Shown here: positions 35,285 through 43,798 of the stretch, in pieces
Numbering within the stretch: the first letter of the stretch is position 1
How the letters are laid out: every line of letters begins with the position of its first letter
Translations under genes and position numbers: made by a program
The notes under the pieces: model-generated
The model's database searches: none
Told to the model about the DNA's origin: nothing
The model's input: only the letters and a program-made list of their open reading frames with translations
Origin: Rummeliibacillus sp. POC4
GTDB taxonomy: Bacteria; Bacillota; Bacilli; Bacillales_A; Planococcaceae
Reading direction: 5' to 3'
DNA length: 53,733 nt
Assembly (NCBI RefSeq): GCF_003576525.1
Contig: NZ_QWUA01000028.1
Span: forward strand, 1-53,733

Positions 35285-36250
35285 TTGAACAAAACACCTG
35301 TAATTATTGATTGTGACCCTGGCATTGACGATGCAATGATGCTGGCATTAGCATTTTCACGTCCGGAACTTGATATTAAACTTGTCACAACAGAAGCAGG
35401 AAACTTATCTACTGATAAGACAACCTATAATGCGTTAAGCTTTTTAACTTATATTAATCAAAATGTTGAGGTAGCACGTGGTTTAGCCCATCCTATTTTC
35501 CGCACTTTAGAAGTAGCAGAAGATGTGCATGGCGAAGGCGGTTTAGGTAACGTCAAATGGGCGGAACCAACTTTAAAAGAAAGTAAGCGTCCAGCCATTA
35601 TGGCTATATATGAGACACTGATGGCTAGTGATGAACTCGTTACGATTATTGCTACAGGGCCTTTAACGAACATAGGTGCATTATTACTTGCTCATCCTGA
35701 AGTAAAACCAAAGATTAAAGTGATTTCTTGGATGGGAGGGGCAGCAGTTGGGGGGAATATGTCTACAACTGCAGAGTTTAATGCCTATGTAGACCCACAT
35801 GCGGCAGAGATAGTATTTCGCTCAGGTGTCCCTATTGTGATGAGTGGTTTGGATGTTACACATAAAGCCTATATTACACGTAAAGAGATGGCTAAACTTC
35901 GAACATTAGGTACTCCATTTGCTGAAAAAGCAGCAGACATGATGAAGTTCTATACATTTACGCAATCACAAACACCGTTCTATGCACCACATTTTGAAGA
36001 ACAAATTCGTGTACATGATGTATGTGCGGTAGCTGCCATCGTTGCACCTGAGTTATTTAAAGGTGACAACTATTATGTGGAAATTGAATTAGAAGGACGT
36101 TATACTACTGGGACTACAATAGTTGACTATACACATAAAACAGGGAAGAAGCCAAATGCTAAAGTGTTACATAGCGTAAATCGTGAAGGTTATATCAAGC
36201 TGTTTTTTGATGCATGTACGACGATTGGACAACAGCTTTTAGAGGAATAG
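35285..36250 (+). CDS. inosine/uridine-preferring nucleoside hydrolase
   Basis: A 321-residue nucleoside hydrolase. The calcium-binding signature is DCDPGIDDAMML at residues 9-20, with EFNAYVDPHAAEIVF and HDVCAVAAIV further on. It cleaves the N-glycosidic bond of ribonucleosides or related N-ribosides. The start is TTG at 35285 behind AAGGGGTGAAG; the next ATG would delete the catalytic aspartates, so the rare start is well supported. It is third in the operon with the epimerase and GNAT genes, an odd combination that hints at a composite substrate. Confidence 0.86.
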   Translation: MNKTPVIIDCDPGIDDAMMLALAFSRPELDIKLVTTEAGNLSTDKTTYNALSFLTYINQNVEVARGLAHPIFRTLEVAEDVHGEGGLGNVKWAEPTLKESKRPAIMAIYETLMASDELVTIIATGPLTNIGALLLAHPEVKPKIKVISWMGGAAVGGNMSTTAEFNAYVDPHAAEIVFRSGVPIVMSGLDVTHKAYITRKEMAKLRTLGTPFAEKAADMMKFYTFTQSQTPFYAPHFEEQIRVHDVCAVAAIVAPELFKGDNYYVEIELEGRYTTGTTIVDYTHKTGKKPNAKVLHSVNREGYIKLFFDACTTIGQQLLEE

Positions 36251-36271
36251 TTTAATGTTAAGTACTAAGAC

Positions 36272-36310
36272 AAAAGGGACTCTCCATTTAGCTGGATGAG
36301 CCCCTTTTGT
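36272..36310. terminator. bidirectional terminator after nucleoside hydrolase gene
   Basis: AAAAGGG (36272-36278) pairs with CCCTTTT (36302-36308), inner CTC/GAG and CCA/TGG pairs. It stands between convergent genes and belongs to the recurrent hairpin type. Confidence 0.85.
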
Positions 36311-36312
36311 TG

Positions 36313-36522
36313 TTATGATGTCCATTTTCCATTATATTTGTCATCAAAACTTTCTTTTTCTAAATCTTTTCTTTGAGCTTCTAGTGGATACGAATCAACT
36401 GTTTGCTCATCTTCGTGTAAATCATAAATACTAATATACTCAGAATCCAACATATCCGGTCTGTCTTCGTAAGGAAGATCGATGAATTTCTTTTTATCAT
36501 TTGGCAAAGAATCTTTTTTCAT
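36313..36522 (-). CDS. small acidic hypothetical protein downstream of mntH
   Basis: A 69-residue soluble protein of unknown family, rich in Asp, Glu and Lys (KKFIDLPYEDRPDMLDSEYI). The start at 36522 follows AAAGGAG. A longer in-frame reading to 36576 would overlap mntH and lacks a ribosome site. It lies 43 bases after mntH on the same strand and may share its manganese control. No metal-binding motif is visible. Confidence 0.7.
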   Translation of the reverse strand: MKKDSLPNDKKKFIDLPYEDRPDMLDSEYISIYDLHEDEQTVDSYPLEAQRKDLEKESFDDKYNGKWTS

Positions 36523-36565
36523 GGTATCACTCTCCTTTAAGTTAGTGTGAGCGATACAAAGGATA

Positions 36566-37852
36566 TTATGCGCCAAAAGCTGTTTGATAGAGAAGATAGA
36601 TGTTTAAGGCTACTACAATCCCCGCTACAATCCATCCTAAAATCGTTGTTAGTTTGTGGTTGACCAATCCGCCCATTATATTTTTATTACTTGTGAACAT
36701 AATAAGAGGTATCAATGCAAAAGCAATCCCAAATGATAATATGACTTGACTCCATACCAATGCTTTTGTCGGGTTAGCTCCAAAGGCGATGATTAAAATA
36801 GGTGGAATCATGGTAATGGCACGTCTCAAATAAATCGGAATATGTTTGTTTATAAAGCCTTGCATGACAACATCACCGGATAATGTACCAACCGATGAAC
36901 TTGCTAGCCCCGCAATTAGTAATCCTAGCCCGAATGAGACTGCAGCTATCGGACTAATCATATCACTAAGTGCATTGAATGCTACATCAAGATCTTCAAC
37001 ATTCATCCCTTTTGAGTGGAATACAGCAGCTGCGATGATTAACATACTCATATTAATAGCCCCTGCAATTACCATAGCAATTATGATATCGATAAATTCA
37101 AATTTGAAAATTTTCCGTTTTTCTTCATCGTTATGCCCTATTATGCGATGTTGAGTTAATGATGAATGTAAATATATAGCGTGTGGCATAACTGTTGCAC
37201 CTAAAATACCTGTTGCTAAAAGGATCGAATTGACACCCTCAAATTTAGGGATAAATCCTGCAGCAATTGCTCCGGCATCAGGATGAGCAAGGAATGTTTG
37301 GAATGCGAAGGCTAACACGACCATCATTACCATTGCCGAAATACCAGCTTCAAATGCACGTACACCTCGTCGTTGAAGTTCTAAGATAGCAAACGATCCA
37401 ACAGCGGTGATTAACGCTGCAGGAAGCATTGGAATATCAAACAATAAATACATACCAAGTGCAGCGCCTATAAATTCTGCTAAATCTGTTGCCATGATAA
37501 CTAACTCAGCTTGAATCCATAATAGAATGGACGTTTTCTTAGAAAAGTTTTCACGCGCTACTTCGGGTAAATTTTTCCCCGTTGCTATGCCTAATTTCGC
37601 AGAAAGTGATTGGATAAGCACAGCCATTAAGTTTGAAAAAGCAATAACCCATAATAGTAAATAGCCATATTGTGAACCTGCTGTAATATTCGTTGCGAAG
37701 TTTCCTGGGTCTATATAAGCAACAGCAGCTATAAATGCTGGACCTAAGAAAGGAAGTATACTTTTAATACCATGTACTTTACCGTTTAAAACATTTTCAG
37801 CCGTTATTTGATTATGGTTTTTATTTTTTTCTTTTTGAAAACTATTTAGCAT
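36566..37852 (-). CDS. mntH: Nramp-family Mn2+/H+ symporter MntH
   Basis: A 428-residue Nramp transporter with about 11 helices. The metal-binding DPGN motif is at Asp48-Asn51 in helix 1, and the helix 6 motif appears as GATVMPHAIYLHS. It imports manganese (and to a lesser extent iron) with protons. GGGGGAA precedes the ATG. A promoter with an MntR-type palindrome just downstream of its -10 element lies upstream, so repression by MntR with Mn2+ is expected. Confidence 0.93.
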   Translation of the reverse strand: MLNSFQKEKNKNHNQITAENVLNGKVHGIKSILPFLGPAFIAAVAYIDPGNFATNITAGSQYGYLLLWVIAFSNLMAVLIQSLSAKLGIATGKNLPEVARENFSKKTSILLWIQAELVIMATDLAEFIGAALGMYLLFDIPMLPAALITAVGSFAILELQRRGVRAFEAGISAMVMMVVLAFAFQTFLAHPDAGAIAAGFIPKFEGVNSILLATGILGATVMPHAIYLHSSLTQHRIIGHNDEEKRKIFKFEFIDIIIAMVIAGAINMSMLIIAAAVFHSKGMNVEDLDVAFNALSDMISPIAAVSFGLGLLIAGLASSSVGTLSGDVVMQGFINKHIPIYLRRAITMIPPILIIAFGANPTKALVWSQVILSFGIAFALIPLIMFTSNKNIMGGLVNHKLTTILGWIVAGIVVALNIYLLYQTAFGA

Positions 37853-37893
37853 GTTTTTCCCCCATTCCCAAAAGTGTTATACCAGAAATAAAG

Positions 37894-37907
37894 TTTCCTT
37901 CAGGAAA
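37894..37907. promoter_or_regulatory. MntR-type operator upstream of mntH
   Basis: TTTCCT-TC-AGGAAA is a 6-bp inverted repeat flanked by AAAG and GTTT. This closely resembles the published MntR box (TTTGCCT-AGGAAA type). It covers the start region of the mntH transcript on the minus strand, so bound MntR would block initiation. Confidence 0.75.
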
Positions 37908-37921
37908 GTTTTTGTGTGTAC

Positions 37922-37950
37922 ATTGTACTGCTATTAAGTTTAAAAGTAAA
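37922..37950 (-). promoter_or_regulatory. mntH promoter
   Basis: On the minus strand: TTTACT (-35, 37950-37945), 17 bases, TACAAT (-10, 37927-37922). The MntR-type palindrome lies immediately downstream. Confidence 0.65.
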
Positions 37951-38020
37951 GGGGATTTAGGATTATTTTTAGATTTACTATTAAGTTAATAATATTTTGG
38001 GTGATGAGAACATCGGAATT

Positions 38021-38731
38021 TTATTTTAATGGACAAAAGCCACATTGCATCCAACCGGGAATATCCTTAGAAAAGCAACAAGTTTTTCGTACAGGAATAT
38101 TGATCAATTTTGAAGGATGTTCTTTCCCAGTATACTCTTTAAAGTAAGAGTACTTAGCAAAAGGGGACCATAGAGAATCATCTTCTAACAATGCAATATC
38201 TAATTGAGCTTGTTCATAAGTCCCAGGATTTGAAAGTAGAACATGGTAATGCCATAACATATAACCAAATACATTTTCCCATAGCATTTTAGGGGATACA
38301 GAAGTTATTTTACGAAGTTGAACAAAAACTTCATAACATTGTTGTTTTAAAATTTTTTTGAATGCAGATTCTCGGTTTTCCTCTTCAACCCAATGCCAAT
38401 CTGATGATTTCGTAAATGTACATAATGCCTTATTTCCAAATTCTTCTTTAATGCCGAATTTCAAATCACTTAAAGCACCATCCCAAAATTCGTCATACAT
38501 TGTTAACATGTAAAATTGCATTGAAATAAACATTCCATAGCGACGAGTAAAATAGGAGAGTGCAATTACATCTGACTCCACTTTACTAATTACTTTAATC
38601 AGTGTTATAAAATCACATAAAAAATCATCATTATGAAGCTGCTGTAAGTTAAAAATAGTATGAACTGAATCATCTACATAAATACTATAAGACTTTAATT
38701 TTTGTAATTGATCTTTTGATAAAGAACCCAT
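38021..38731 (-). CDS. fhuF: FhuF-like ferric-siderophore reductase
   Basis: A 236-residue protein of the FhuF family. Its C-terminus carries the diagnostic CC-x10-C-x2-C cluster (KTCCFSKDIPGWMQCGFCP) that binds a [2Fe-2S] centre. FhuF proteins reduce ferric hydroxamate siderophores in the cytoplasm to release iron. GAGGTGA precedes the start. The gene is divergent from a Fur-box promoter about 80 bases away and is presumably iron-repressed too, though its own minus-strand promoter is not obvious. Confidence 0.85.
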   Translation of the reverse strand: MGSLSKDQLQKLKSYSIYVDDSVHTIFNLQQLHNDDFLCDFITLIKVISKVESDVIALSYFTRRYGMFISMQFYMLTMYDEFWDGALSDLKFGIKEEFGNKALCTFTKSSDWHWVEEENRESAFKKILKQQCYEVFVQLRKITSVSPKMLWENVFGYMLWHYHVLLSNPGTYEQAQLDIALLEDDSLWSPFAKYSYFKEYTGKEHPSKLINIPVRKTCCFSKDIPGWMQCGFCPLK

Positions 38732-38795
38732 AAAATCACCTCATATTCATACTATACATTAGTTATGGAATTTTCTAAAAATATATTCAAAAGTA

Positions 38796-38824
38796 TTGAC
38801 AATAAAAATGATAATGATTATCAT
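38796..38824 (+). promoter_or_regulatory. sigma-A promoter for the Fur-controlled RNA
   Basis: A perfect TTGACA (38796-38801), 17-base spacer and TATCAT (38819-38824). No protein gene follows in this direction before the terminator at 38963-38987. The predicted transcript start is near 38831. Confidence 0.85.
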
Positions 38825-38828
38825 TGTC
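38810..38828. promoter_or_regulatory. Fur box
   Basis: GATAATGATTATCATTGTC differs from the 19-bp Fur consensus GATAATGATAATCATTATC at only two positions. It overlaps the -10 element of the plus-strand promoter and lies upstream of fhuF on the other strand. Iron-loaded Fur would block the plus-strand promoter. Confidence 0.92.
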
Positions 38829-38830
38829 AT

Positions 38831-38995
38831 ATAAAGAAAATAAACCTCCTCTTCAAATGCAAGTAGAGCAGGGTAAGTATAGCTACTTTTCTCCAAAAAT
38901 TAGCTATTCATCATATTTCTAAACCCCCCTCAAAAGTTTAGAAATTTGTATCAAGACTGTGGCGATAAGATTTCATCCATCTTATCGTTTTTCTT
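38831..38995 (+). ncRNA. candidate Fur-regulated small RNA (FsrA/IsrR-like analogue)
   Basis: From the predicted start to the end of the terminator is about 165 nt with no credible ORF. Seen: an open CCTCCTCTT tract at 38845-38853 that is complementary to ribosome-binding sites; a small stem AAGTAG/CTACTT (38861-38866 with 38883-38888); and a perfect 9-bp hairpin TTTCTAAAC/GTTTAGAAA (38916-38924 with 38936-38944) displaying the loop CCCCCTCAAAA. A terminator hairpin closes it. C-rich patches of this kind are how the iron-sparing sRNAs FsrA (B. subtilis) and IsrR (S. aureus) block translation of iron-rich proteins under Fur control. The analogy is structural and regulatory; I do not claim sequence homology. 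Confidence 0.78.
38963..38995 (+). terminator. terminator of the candidate sRNA
   Basis: CGATAAGAT (38963-38971) pairs perfectly with ATCTTATCG (38979-38987), followed by TTTTTCTTTT. Confidence 0.92.
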
Positions 38996-39050
38996 TTGTC
39001 AAAATCCCTTCTTGATATGATATCTAATCCTTTTTGAAAATAATTTTTAA

Positions 39051-39110
39051 AAAGAAAAGAAGAAACAACGATTCGAGTAGTTTTCCGAATGGTCGTTTCT
39101 TCTTTTCTTT
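39051..39110 (-). terminator. long terminator hairpin after pepT
   Basis: Purine-rich arm 39051-39066 pairs with pyrimidine-rich 39095-39110, with an inner ACGA-TTCG/CGAA-TCGT stem. On the minus strand it yields a T-rich 3' end for pepT. Confidence 0.8.
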
Positions 39111-39138
39111 AAATATCATCAGCTTATGAATTCAGCAA

Positions 39139-40365
39139 TTAAGCTTGTTGTTCAAACAATTGAACAATTTCTATAATGACTTCAGTTGCTTTCACCATTG
39201 TTTCAGCTGAAACATATTCGTATTTACCATGCATATTTTCGCCACCAGCGAAGATATTAGGAGTTGGTAGTCCCATATATGAAAGTTGAGATCCATCAGT
39301 ACCACCACGAATAGGTAAAATTAAAGGTTTGATATCTAGATTTTCCATCGCCTTTTGTGCTATGTCAACAATTTCTTTCACAGGTAGAATTTTTTCGGCC
39401 ATATTATAGTATTGATCGTGGATATCTACTGTAATGGCATCTTCGCCGTATTCAGCTTTGACTGCTTTTTCGGCTTCTTTCATCAATGCTTTCTTTTCTT
39501 CGAAAGCTTCACGGTCATGATCACGAATAATATAAGAAAGAGTTGTATTTTCAACTGTACCATTGAAGTTCATAAGATGTATGAAACCTTCATGATCTTC
39601 AGTTGCTTCAGGTATTGTATCTTTTGGCATCATTTCTTGGAATTTGATAGCCATTGTAATAGAATTGACCATTTTCCCTTTTGCTGAACCAGGATGTACA
39701 TTTGTACCACGTGTAGTTACTTTAGCAGCAGCGGCATTAAAGCTTTCATATTGAAGCTCTCCAAGTGGGCCACCATCCATTGTATATGCATAATCTGCAT
39801 TATAACGTTCTACATCAAATTTATGAGGACCGCGTCCGATTTCTTCGTCAGGTGTAAATCCTACACGAATGGTACCATGTTTTACTTCAGGATGTTGTAT
39901 CAAGTATTCCATTGCAGTCATAATTTCTACGATACCTGCTTTATCATCAGCCCCAAGTAAAGTAGTGCCATCTGTAGTGATCAATGTTTGACCAATATAG
40001 TTTACTAATTCAGGTGAGTTTTTAGGTGATAATACAACTTCTGAATTTAGTTGAATATCTCCACCATCATAATTGTCATGACGTTGTGGATTAACGTTTG
40101 TACCTGTATAGTCGGTCGCTGTATCGACATGAGCTAAGAAACCGATTGTTGGAATTTCTTTATCAGAATTTGAAGGTAATGTTGCAAATAAGTAACCATT
40201 TTCATCTACAGAAATTTCCTGCATACCAATTTCTTTTAATTCATTTTCTAACAAATGGAGTAAATCCCATTGTTTTTCAGTAGAAGGTGTCGTTTGGCTA
40301 TCTTCGTTAGATTGTGTATCAATTTTTGTATAGCGAACTAATCGTTCAATCACTGTTTCTTTCAT
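39139..40365 (-). CDS. pepT: peptidase T (tripeptide aminopeptidase)
   Basis: A 408-residue M20B metallopeptidase. Zinc ligands and catalytic residues lie in [13 protein letters not shown] (about 78-90), [13 protein letters not shown] (about 138-150), [15 protein letters not shown] (about 171-185) and near the C-terminal [14 protein letters not shown] lid domain lies between. It removes the N-terminal residue from tripeptides in the cytoplasm. AAGGAGGA precedes the ATG. It is monocistronic. Confidence 0.94.
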   Translation of the reverse strand: MKETVIERLVRYTKIDTQSNEDSQTTPSTEKQWDLLHLLENELKEIGMQEISVDENGYLFATLPSNSDKEIPTIGFLAHVDTATDYTGTNVNPQRHDNYDGGDIQLNSEVVLSPKNSPELVNYIGQTLITTDGTTLLGADDKAGIVEIMTAMEYLIQHPEVKHGTIRVGFTPDEEIGRGPHKFDVERYNADYAYTMDGGPLGELQYESFNAAAAKVTTRGTNVHPGSAKGKMVNSITMAIKFQEMMPKDTIPEATEDHEGFIHLMNFNGTVENTTLSYIIRDHDREAFEEKKALMKEAEKAVKAEYGEDAITVDIHDQYYNMAEKILPVKEIVDIAQKAMENLDIKPLILPIRGGTDGSQLSYMGLPTPNIFAGGENMHGKYEYVSAETMVKATEVIIEIVQLFEQQA

Positions 40366-40397
40366 TAGTTTGAATCCTCCTTATATTTGAAGCATTG

Positions 40398-41051
40398 TCA
40401 TAATTCTAACACTTTCTTTCGGACTACGGAATAATTTAGTAAGCTTAAAGTGAATAAAAGTTGGGCTCCATAGTAACTTGTCATAATAAGGACATGGGAC
40501 ATAGGAATATCAGTTATAAACTTATTGATAGCTAATATAGAGTCAGAGAAAATAAAGGAAAGAGCACCAATTATAAGTAATGGTGAGTAAGATTGTATAG
40601 CGGACCAGCCCATTGTTAAAATGACTGCAATATAGAAGCAAACTGCTACGCTAAGTATATAATTCCCTGATTTAAATAAATTACCCGCAATCCATGCTAC
40701 CATCATCAAACCGTAAGCCAATAAAAAAATAGCAATATATACATTTATTGCTTTCTTTTTCACCTTGAAAAATGCGACAATGTAGCAGATATGACCGACT
40801 AAAAAGCAGGATAGGCCCAGTAAAAACCAGTGTAATGTGGCATCGCCAAGCATACAAAAGATTAATCCAAAAAGAAGCCACTTTGAAAATGCTGGGTTGT
40901 TCGAATTACGCTTCAAAAAGACGAAAAGTATCATCAAGATCATCGGTATGATTTTGAATGTAATTTTCAACAAGAATGGTTCATCAGGTATTAAGAAAAT
41001 ATAAATAAGAGAAAAGAAGATAACAAGTATAATAAGATTTAACCTTGTCAT
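40398..41051 (-). CDS. YhhN-family membrane protein (lysoplasmalogenase-like)
   Basis: A 217-residue protein with about eight helices, matching the YhhN/TMEM86 family: the KIIPMILM segment early on, LGDATLHW, FLVGHICYIVAFF, and the late GALSFIFSDSILAINKF. Animal members hydrolyse lysoplasmalogens; the bacterial role is less certain. The start at 41051 follows a strong AAAGGAGGTGG. An in-frame extension to 41117 precedes that ribosome site and is rejected. Confidence 0.82.
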   Translation of the reverse strand: MTRLNLIILVIFFSLIYIFLIPDEPFLLKITFKIIPMILMILFVFLKRNSNNPAFSKWLLFGLIFCMLGDATLHWFLLGLSCFLVGHICYIVAFFKVKKKAINVYIAIFLLAYGLMMVAWIAGNLFKSGNYILSVAVCFYIAVILTMGWSAIQSYSPLLIIGALSFIFSDSILAINKFITDIPMSHVLIMTSYYGAQLLFTLSLLNYSVVRKKVLEL

Positions 41052-41181
41052 GAATCCACCTCCTTTACGTGATTTTCTATATATTGATACCTCAAATAAT
41101 TCGAAACAAAATTCCAAAGAAATTTCTAAGAAACTTTCTATGAAGTCATTCGTATTTTAATATGAGAAAGGATGAATAACT

Positions 41182-42867
41182 ATGACTACTACTTTACTTA
41201 TGTCTGCCATTATTGCTGTAATAGCAGCAGTGCTAATCATGCCAATAACTAGTAGAACTGCTGATGGTGAGTTTAAGACAAAGTTTAAGATGCAATTTGG
41301 AATTGCGATTTTTATTTTAGCCTTCATCATCACAGTAATTGTTTTTTATGTTACAAAAATCGATCAAAACTGGACAATTTTATGGCCAGTACTATTTATT
41401 ATTTCATTGATAGGTGCATTATTATCAAACCAGCTTGAAAGAAAAATAAAAGGGATTATTGCTTTTGCAAGCTTACTATTTGTTGTATACCTAATTTCAG
41501 CACCTTTTTTCAATGCAAACCAAAAATATCAATCTGCTGAGATGACAAAAAAGGTAGAGATTGAAGCATTCGATGACACAAAAACACCTGCAAGTGTTCC
41601 ACCAAAGTTTGCACGAAACAAAATGAAAAAAGCCTTTAGCCAAGTACCAAATACAAGTTACTATGAACTAGGTAACCTGCAGATTCAAAAAGTAAATGGT
41701 GAATATGTTTATATTGCTCCAGTGGAATTCTCTGATTTCTTTAAATGGATGAAAGGAAAAGAATCTCCAGGATATTTAACAATGAGTGCAACAAACTCAT
41801 CGGATAATCCTAAGTTTGTAAAATCTCCAATGGTTTACACAACTTCTGCTTACTTAAATAACAATGTGGAACGTCATATGCGCTTAGCTAATACTAAAGA
41901 AATCTTCTATGGTGACGCACAATTAGAAGTTAATGACGATGGTAAACCATTTTATATCCGTACTTATGGTGAGTTTATATCAGGTCGTAATGGTTTTGAT
42001 CCTAAAGGAATTGTGATGATTGATGCTAAAACGGGCAAGTCTCAAACCTATGCATTAAAGGATGTCCCTGAATTTATCGACGGTGCGATTTCTCCAGAAG
42101 CTGTAAGTAGACAAAATGAGTATTTTGGTAAATATGTGCATGGTTACTGGAATAGCTTATTTGGTAAAAAGGATGTAAAACTCCCATCAGATGAAGGAAC
42201 TGAAGCTAATGTTAGTCCAGTATTTGATGAAAATGGAACCATGTATTACTTTACAGATTTCACTAGTCCTAAAGAAGGCGTGGACTCAATGCTCGGCTAC
42301 TCTTTGACAAATGCACGTACAGGTCAAGCAACATACTATTCAGGTAACAAAGATGAAGCCTATATGGATTCGCAAGGGGCAATTCAAATTATTGAGAAAA
42401 AATTCATCGAGAAAAAATGGCAAGCTTCTATGCCAATTATCTACAATTTCTATGGTGAAGCAAGTTGGCTAGTTCCAGTACTTGATTCCAATGGATTCTT
42501 ACAAAATTATTCCATTGTATCAGCAGCAAACCCAGAACTTTCAGTATCAGCAGCTACACCGAACGAAGCGCTGAGACAATATAAAACAGTGATTAATCGC
42601 TCGGGAAGTAGTTCTTTAAATAGTAGTTCTTCAAGTGAAGAAAAAATAGCTAAAGGAAAAGTAATCCGAGTTTATAAAGAGAAAAACGGTGATTATACGA
42701 CAATTTCTTTCTTATTAGATAACAAAGAAAATTATATTGTCAGCTCCGAATTAGCACCTCTTGCAGTATATTTAAAAGAGGGCGACCAAGTGGAAGTAAA
42801 ATATGTAAATTCAACAGATGTTTTCTTACCAGTTAAAGAAATGACGATTCAAGGTATAGAAGAGTAG
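41182..42867 (+). CDS. large membrane-anchored protein of unknown function
   Basis: A 561-residue protein I do not recognise. Four hydrophobic helices occupy residues 1-110. A large, probably extracytoplasmic region (about 115-470) follows, rich in short strands and Tyr/Asp. A serine-rich linker (NRSGSSSLNSSSSSEEK, about 472-488) leads to a compact C-terminal beta domain (about 490-561) that looks OB-like (KGKVIRVYKEKNGDYTTISF). GAGAAAGGATG is the ribosome region. The gene is monocistronic with its own terminator. Confidence 0.75.
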   Translation: MTTTLLMSAIIAVIAAVLIMPITSRTADGEFKTKFKMQFGIAIFILAFIITVIVFYVTKIDQNWTILWPVLFIISLIGALLSNQLERKIKGIIAFASLLFVVYLISAPFFNANQKYQSAEMTKKVEIEAFDDTKTPASVPPKFARNKMKKAFSQVPNTSYYELGNLQIQKVNGEYVYIAPVEFSDFFKWMKGKESPGYLTMSATNSSDNPKFVKSPMVYTTSAYLNNNVERHMRLANTKEIFYGDAQLEVNDDGKPFYIRTYGEFISGRNGFDPKGIVMIDAKTGKSQTYALKDVPEFIDGAISPEAVSRQNEYFGKYVHGYWNSLFGKKDVKLPSDEGTEANVSPVFDENGTMYYFTDFTSPKEGVDSMLGYSLTNARTGQATYYSGNKDEAYMDSQGAIQIIEKKFIEKKWQASMPIIYNFYGEASWLVPVLDSNGFLQNYSIVSAANPELSVSAATPNEALRQYKTVINRSGSSSLNSSSSSEEKIAKGKVIRVYKEKNGDYTTISFLLDNKENYIVSSELAPLAVYLKEGDQVEVKYVNSTDVFLPVKEMTIQGIEE

Positions 42868-42894
42868 ATTTACAAGGATACAATTTGTTGTCAA

Positions 42895-42936
42895 AAAGGG
42901 CCAATGGAAGGATACTTACCATTGGCCTTTTTTTCT
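42895..42936. terminator. terminator between unknown membrane protein and nitroreductase genes
   Basis: CCAATGG (42901-42907) pairs with CCATTGG (42919-42925), extended by AAAGG/CCTTT with one bulged G, and followed by a long T run. Convergent genes on both sides could share it. Confidence 0.88.
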
Positions 42937-42946
42937 TAAAAGAATA

Positions 42947-43678
42947 CTATTTCCAAGTAAAACCTTTTTTAGCTAAGAAGTCTTTGATAAAAGGACGGCG
43001 TTGTTCGATAAGAAAATCAGCCATTTGTTTTGTCCAATTAGCCATCTTCTTGTTAGAAGAACGACTTGCATAATATGTTTCTAATGTTGCGTCATATTCA
43101 TCTAATAGTTGATCATACTTTTCTACATCATAATTATTTTCATGCAGTATAGCATTTAAAGGTAAACGTGGTTTTGTTTCGTTACGTTTCGTAGGTTTAC
43201 CAATTGTCATAGCAAATAACGGGAAGACATAGTCTGGTAAATTAAATAATTCGCTAATTGCTTCTGGTTGATTTCGCGCCCCACCAATATAGCAAATTCC
43301 ATAACCTTCTGCCTCTGCTGCAATAACGAAGTTTTGCGCAAATAAGGATACATCTGCTACACCGGCAAGGACATTTTCAGCCGAATCCGCTACAATTTCA
43401 ACACCTTGCTTTTTACCAGCAATTTGTAAACGTTTGAAATCTACGCAAAATAGAAAAGCTGCGCCAGCTGTTTGGAATTGAAACGCATTGTTTGATAGTT
43501 CGCCAAGTTTTTGTTGTTTATCTTCATCCGTTACCCAGATAACACTATAAGCTTGGATAAAGTGTGAAGTTGCTGCCATTTGAGCAGTTTCGATTAAATC
43601 ATACACGACTTCTTTAGGGATTTTTTCACCAGTATATTTTCTTACAGATGTATGACTACGTAATAGATCTTTGACCAC
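42947..43678 (-). CDS. NfsA/NfrA-type FMN nitroreductase
   Basis: A 243-residue nitroreductase of the NfsA/NfrA1 flavoprotein group. The N-terminal RSHTSVRKYTGEKIP supplies FMN phosphate contacts; AATSHFIQAYSVIWV and EAEGYGICYIGGARN line the flavin and dimer interface. It transfers electrons from NAD(P)H to quinones, flavins or nitroaromatics, often as part of the oxidative stress response. The ATG follows AAGGAGTG. It is monocistronic. Confidence 0.88.
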   Translation of the reverse strand: MVKDLLRSHTSVRKYTGEKIPKEVVYDLIETAQMAATSHFIQAYSVIWVTDEDKQQKLGELSNNAFQFQTAGAAFLFCVDFKRLQIAGKKQGVEIVADSAENVLAGVADVSLFAQNFVIAAEAEGYGICYIGGARNQPEAISELFNLPDYVFPLFAMTIGKPTKRNETKPRLPLNAILHENNYDVEKYDQLLDEYDATLETYYASRSSNKKMANWTKQMADFLIEQRRPFIKDFLAKKGFTWK

Positions 43679-43798
43679 TAAATGTCACTCCTTTATAGTA
43701 GGTATCATTTTCACTATACGGGATTTTATAGAAAGTTACTACTGAAACAAATGGCGAAGAGGTTTTAATACTCTTCGCCATTTCACTAATTGTAAGTT

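Larger units (their letters stand above)
38732..39138. other. fhuF-pepT interval holding an iron-regulated RNA gene
   Basis: About 400 bases without a protein gene. It is not empty: it contains a strong plus-strand promoter overlapped by a Fur box, a candidate small RNA with its own terminator, and the pepT terminator. The remaining 50 bases near 39000-39050 show nothing. Confidence 0.8.
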
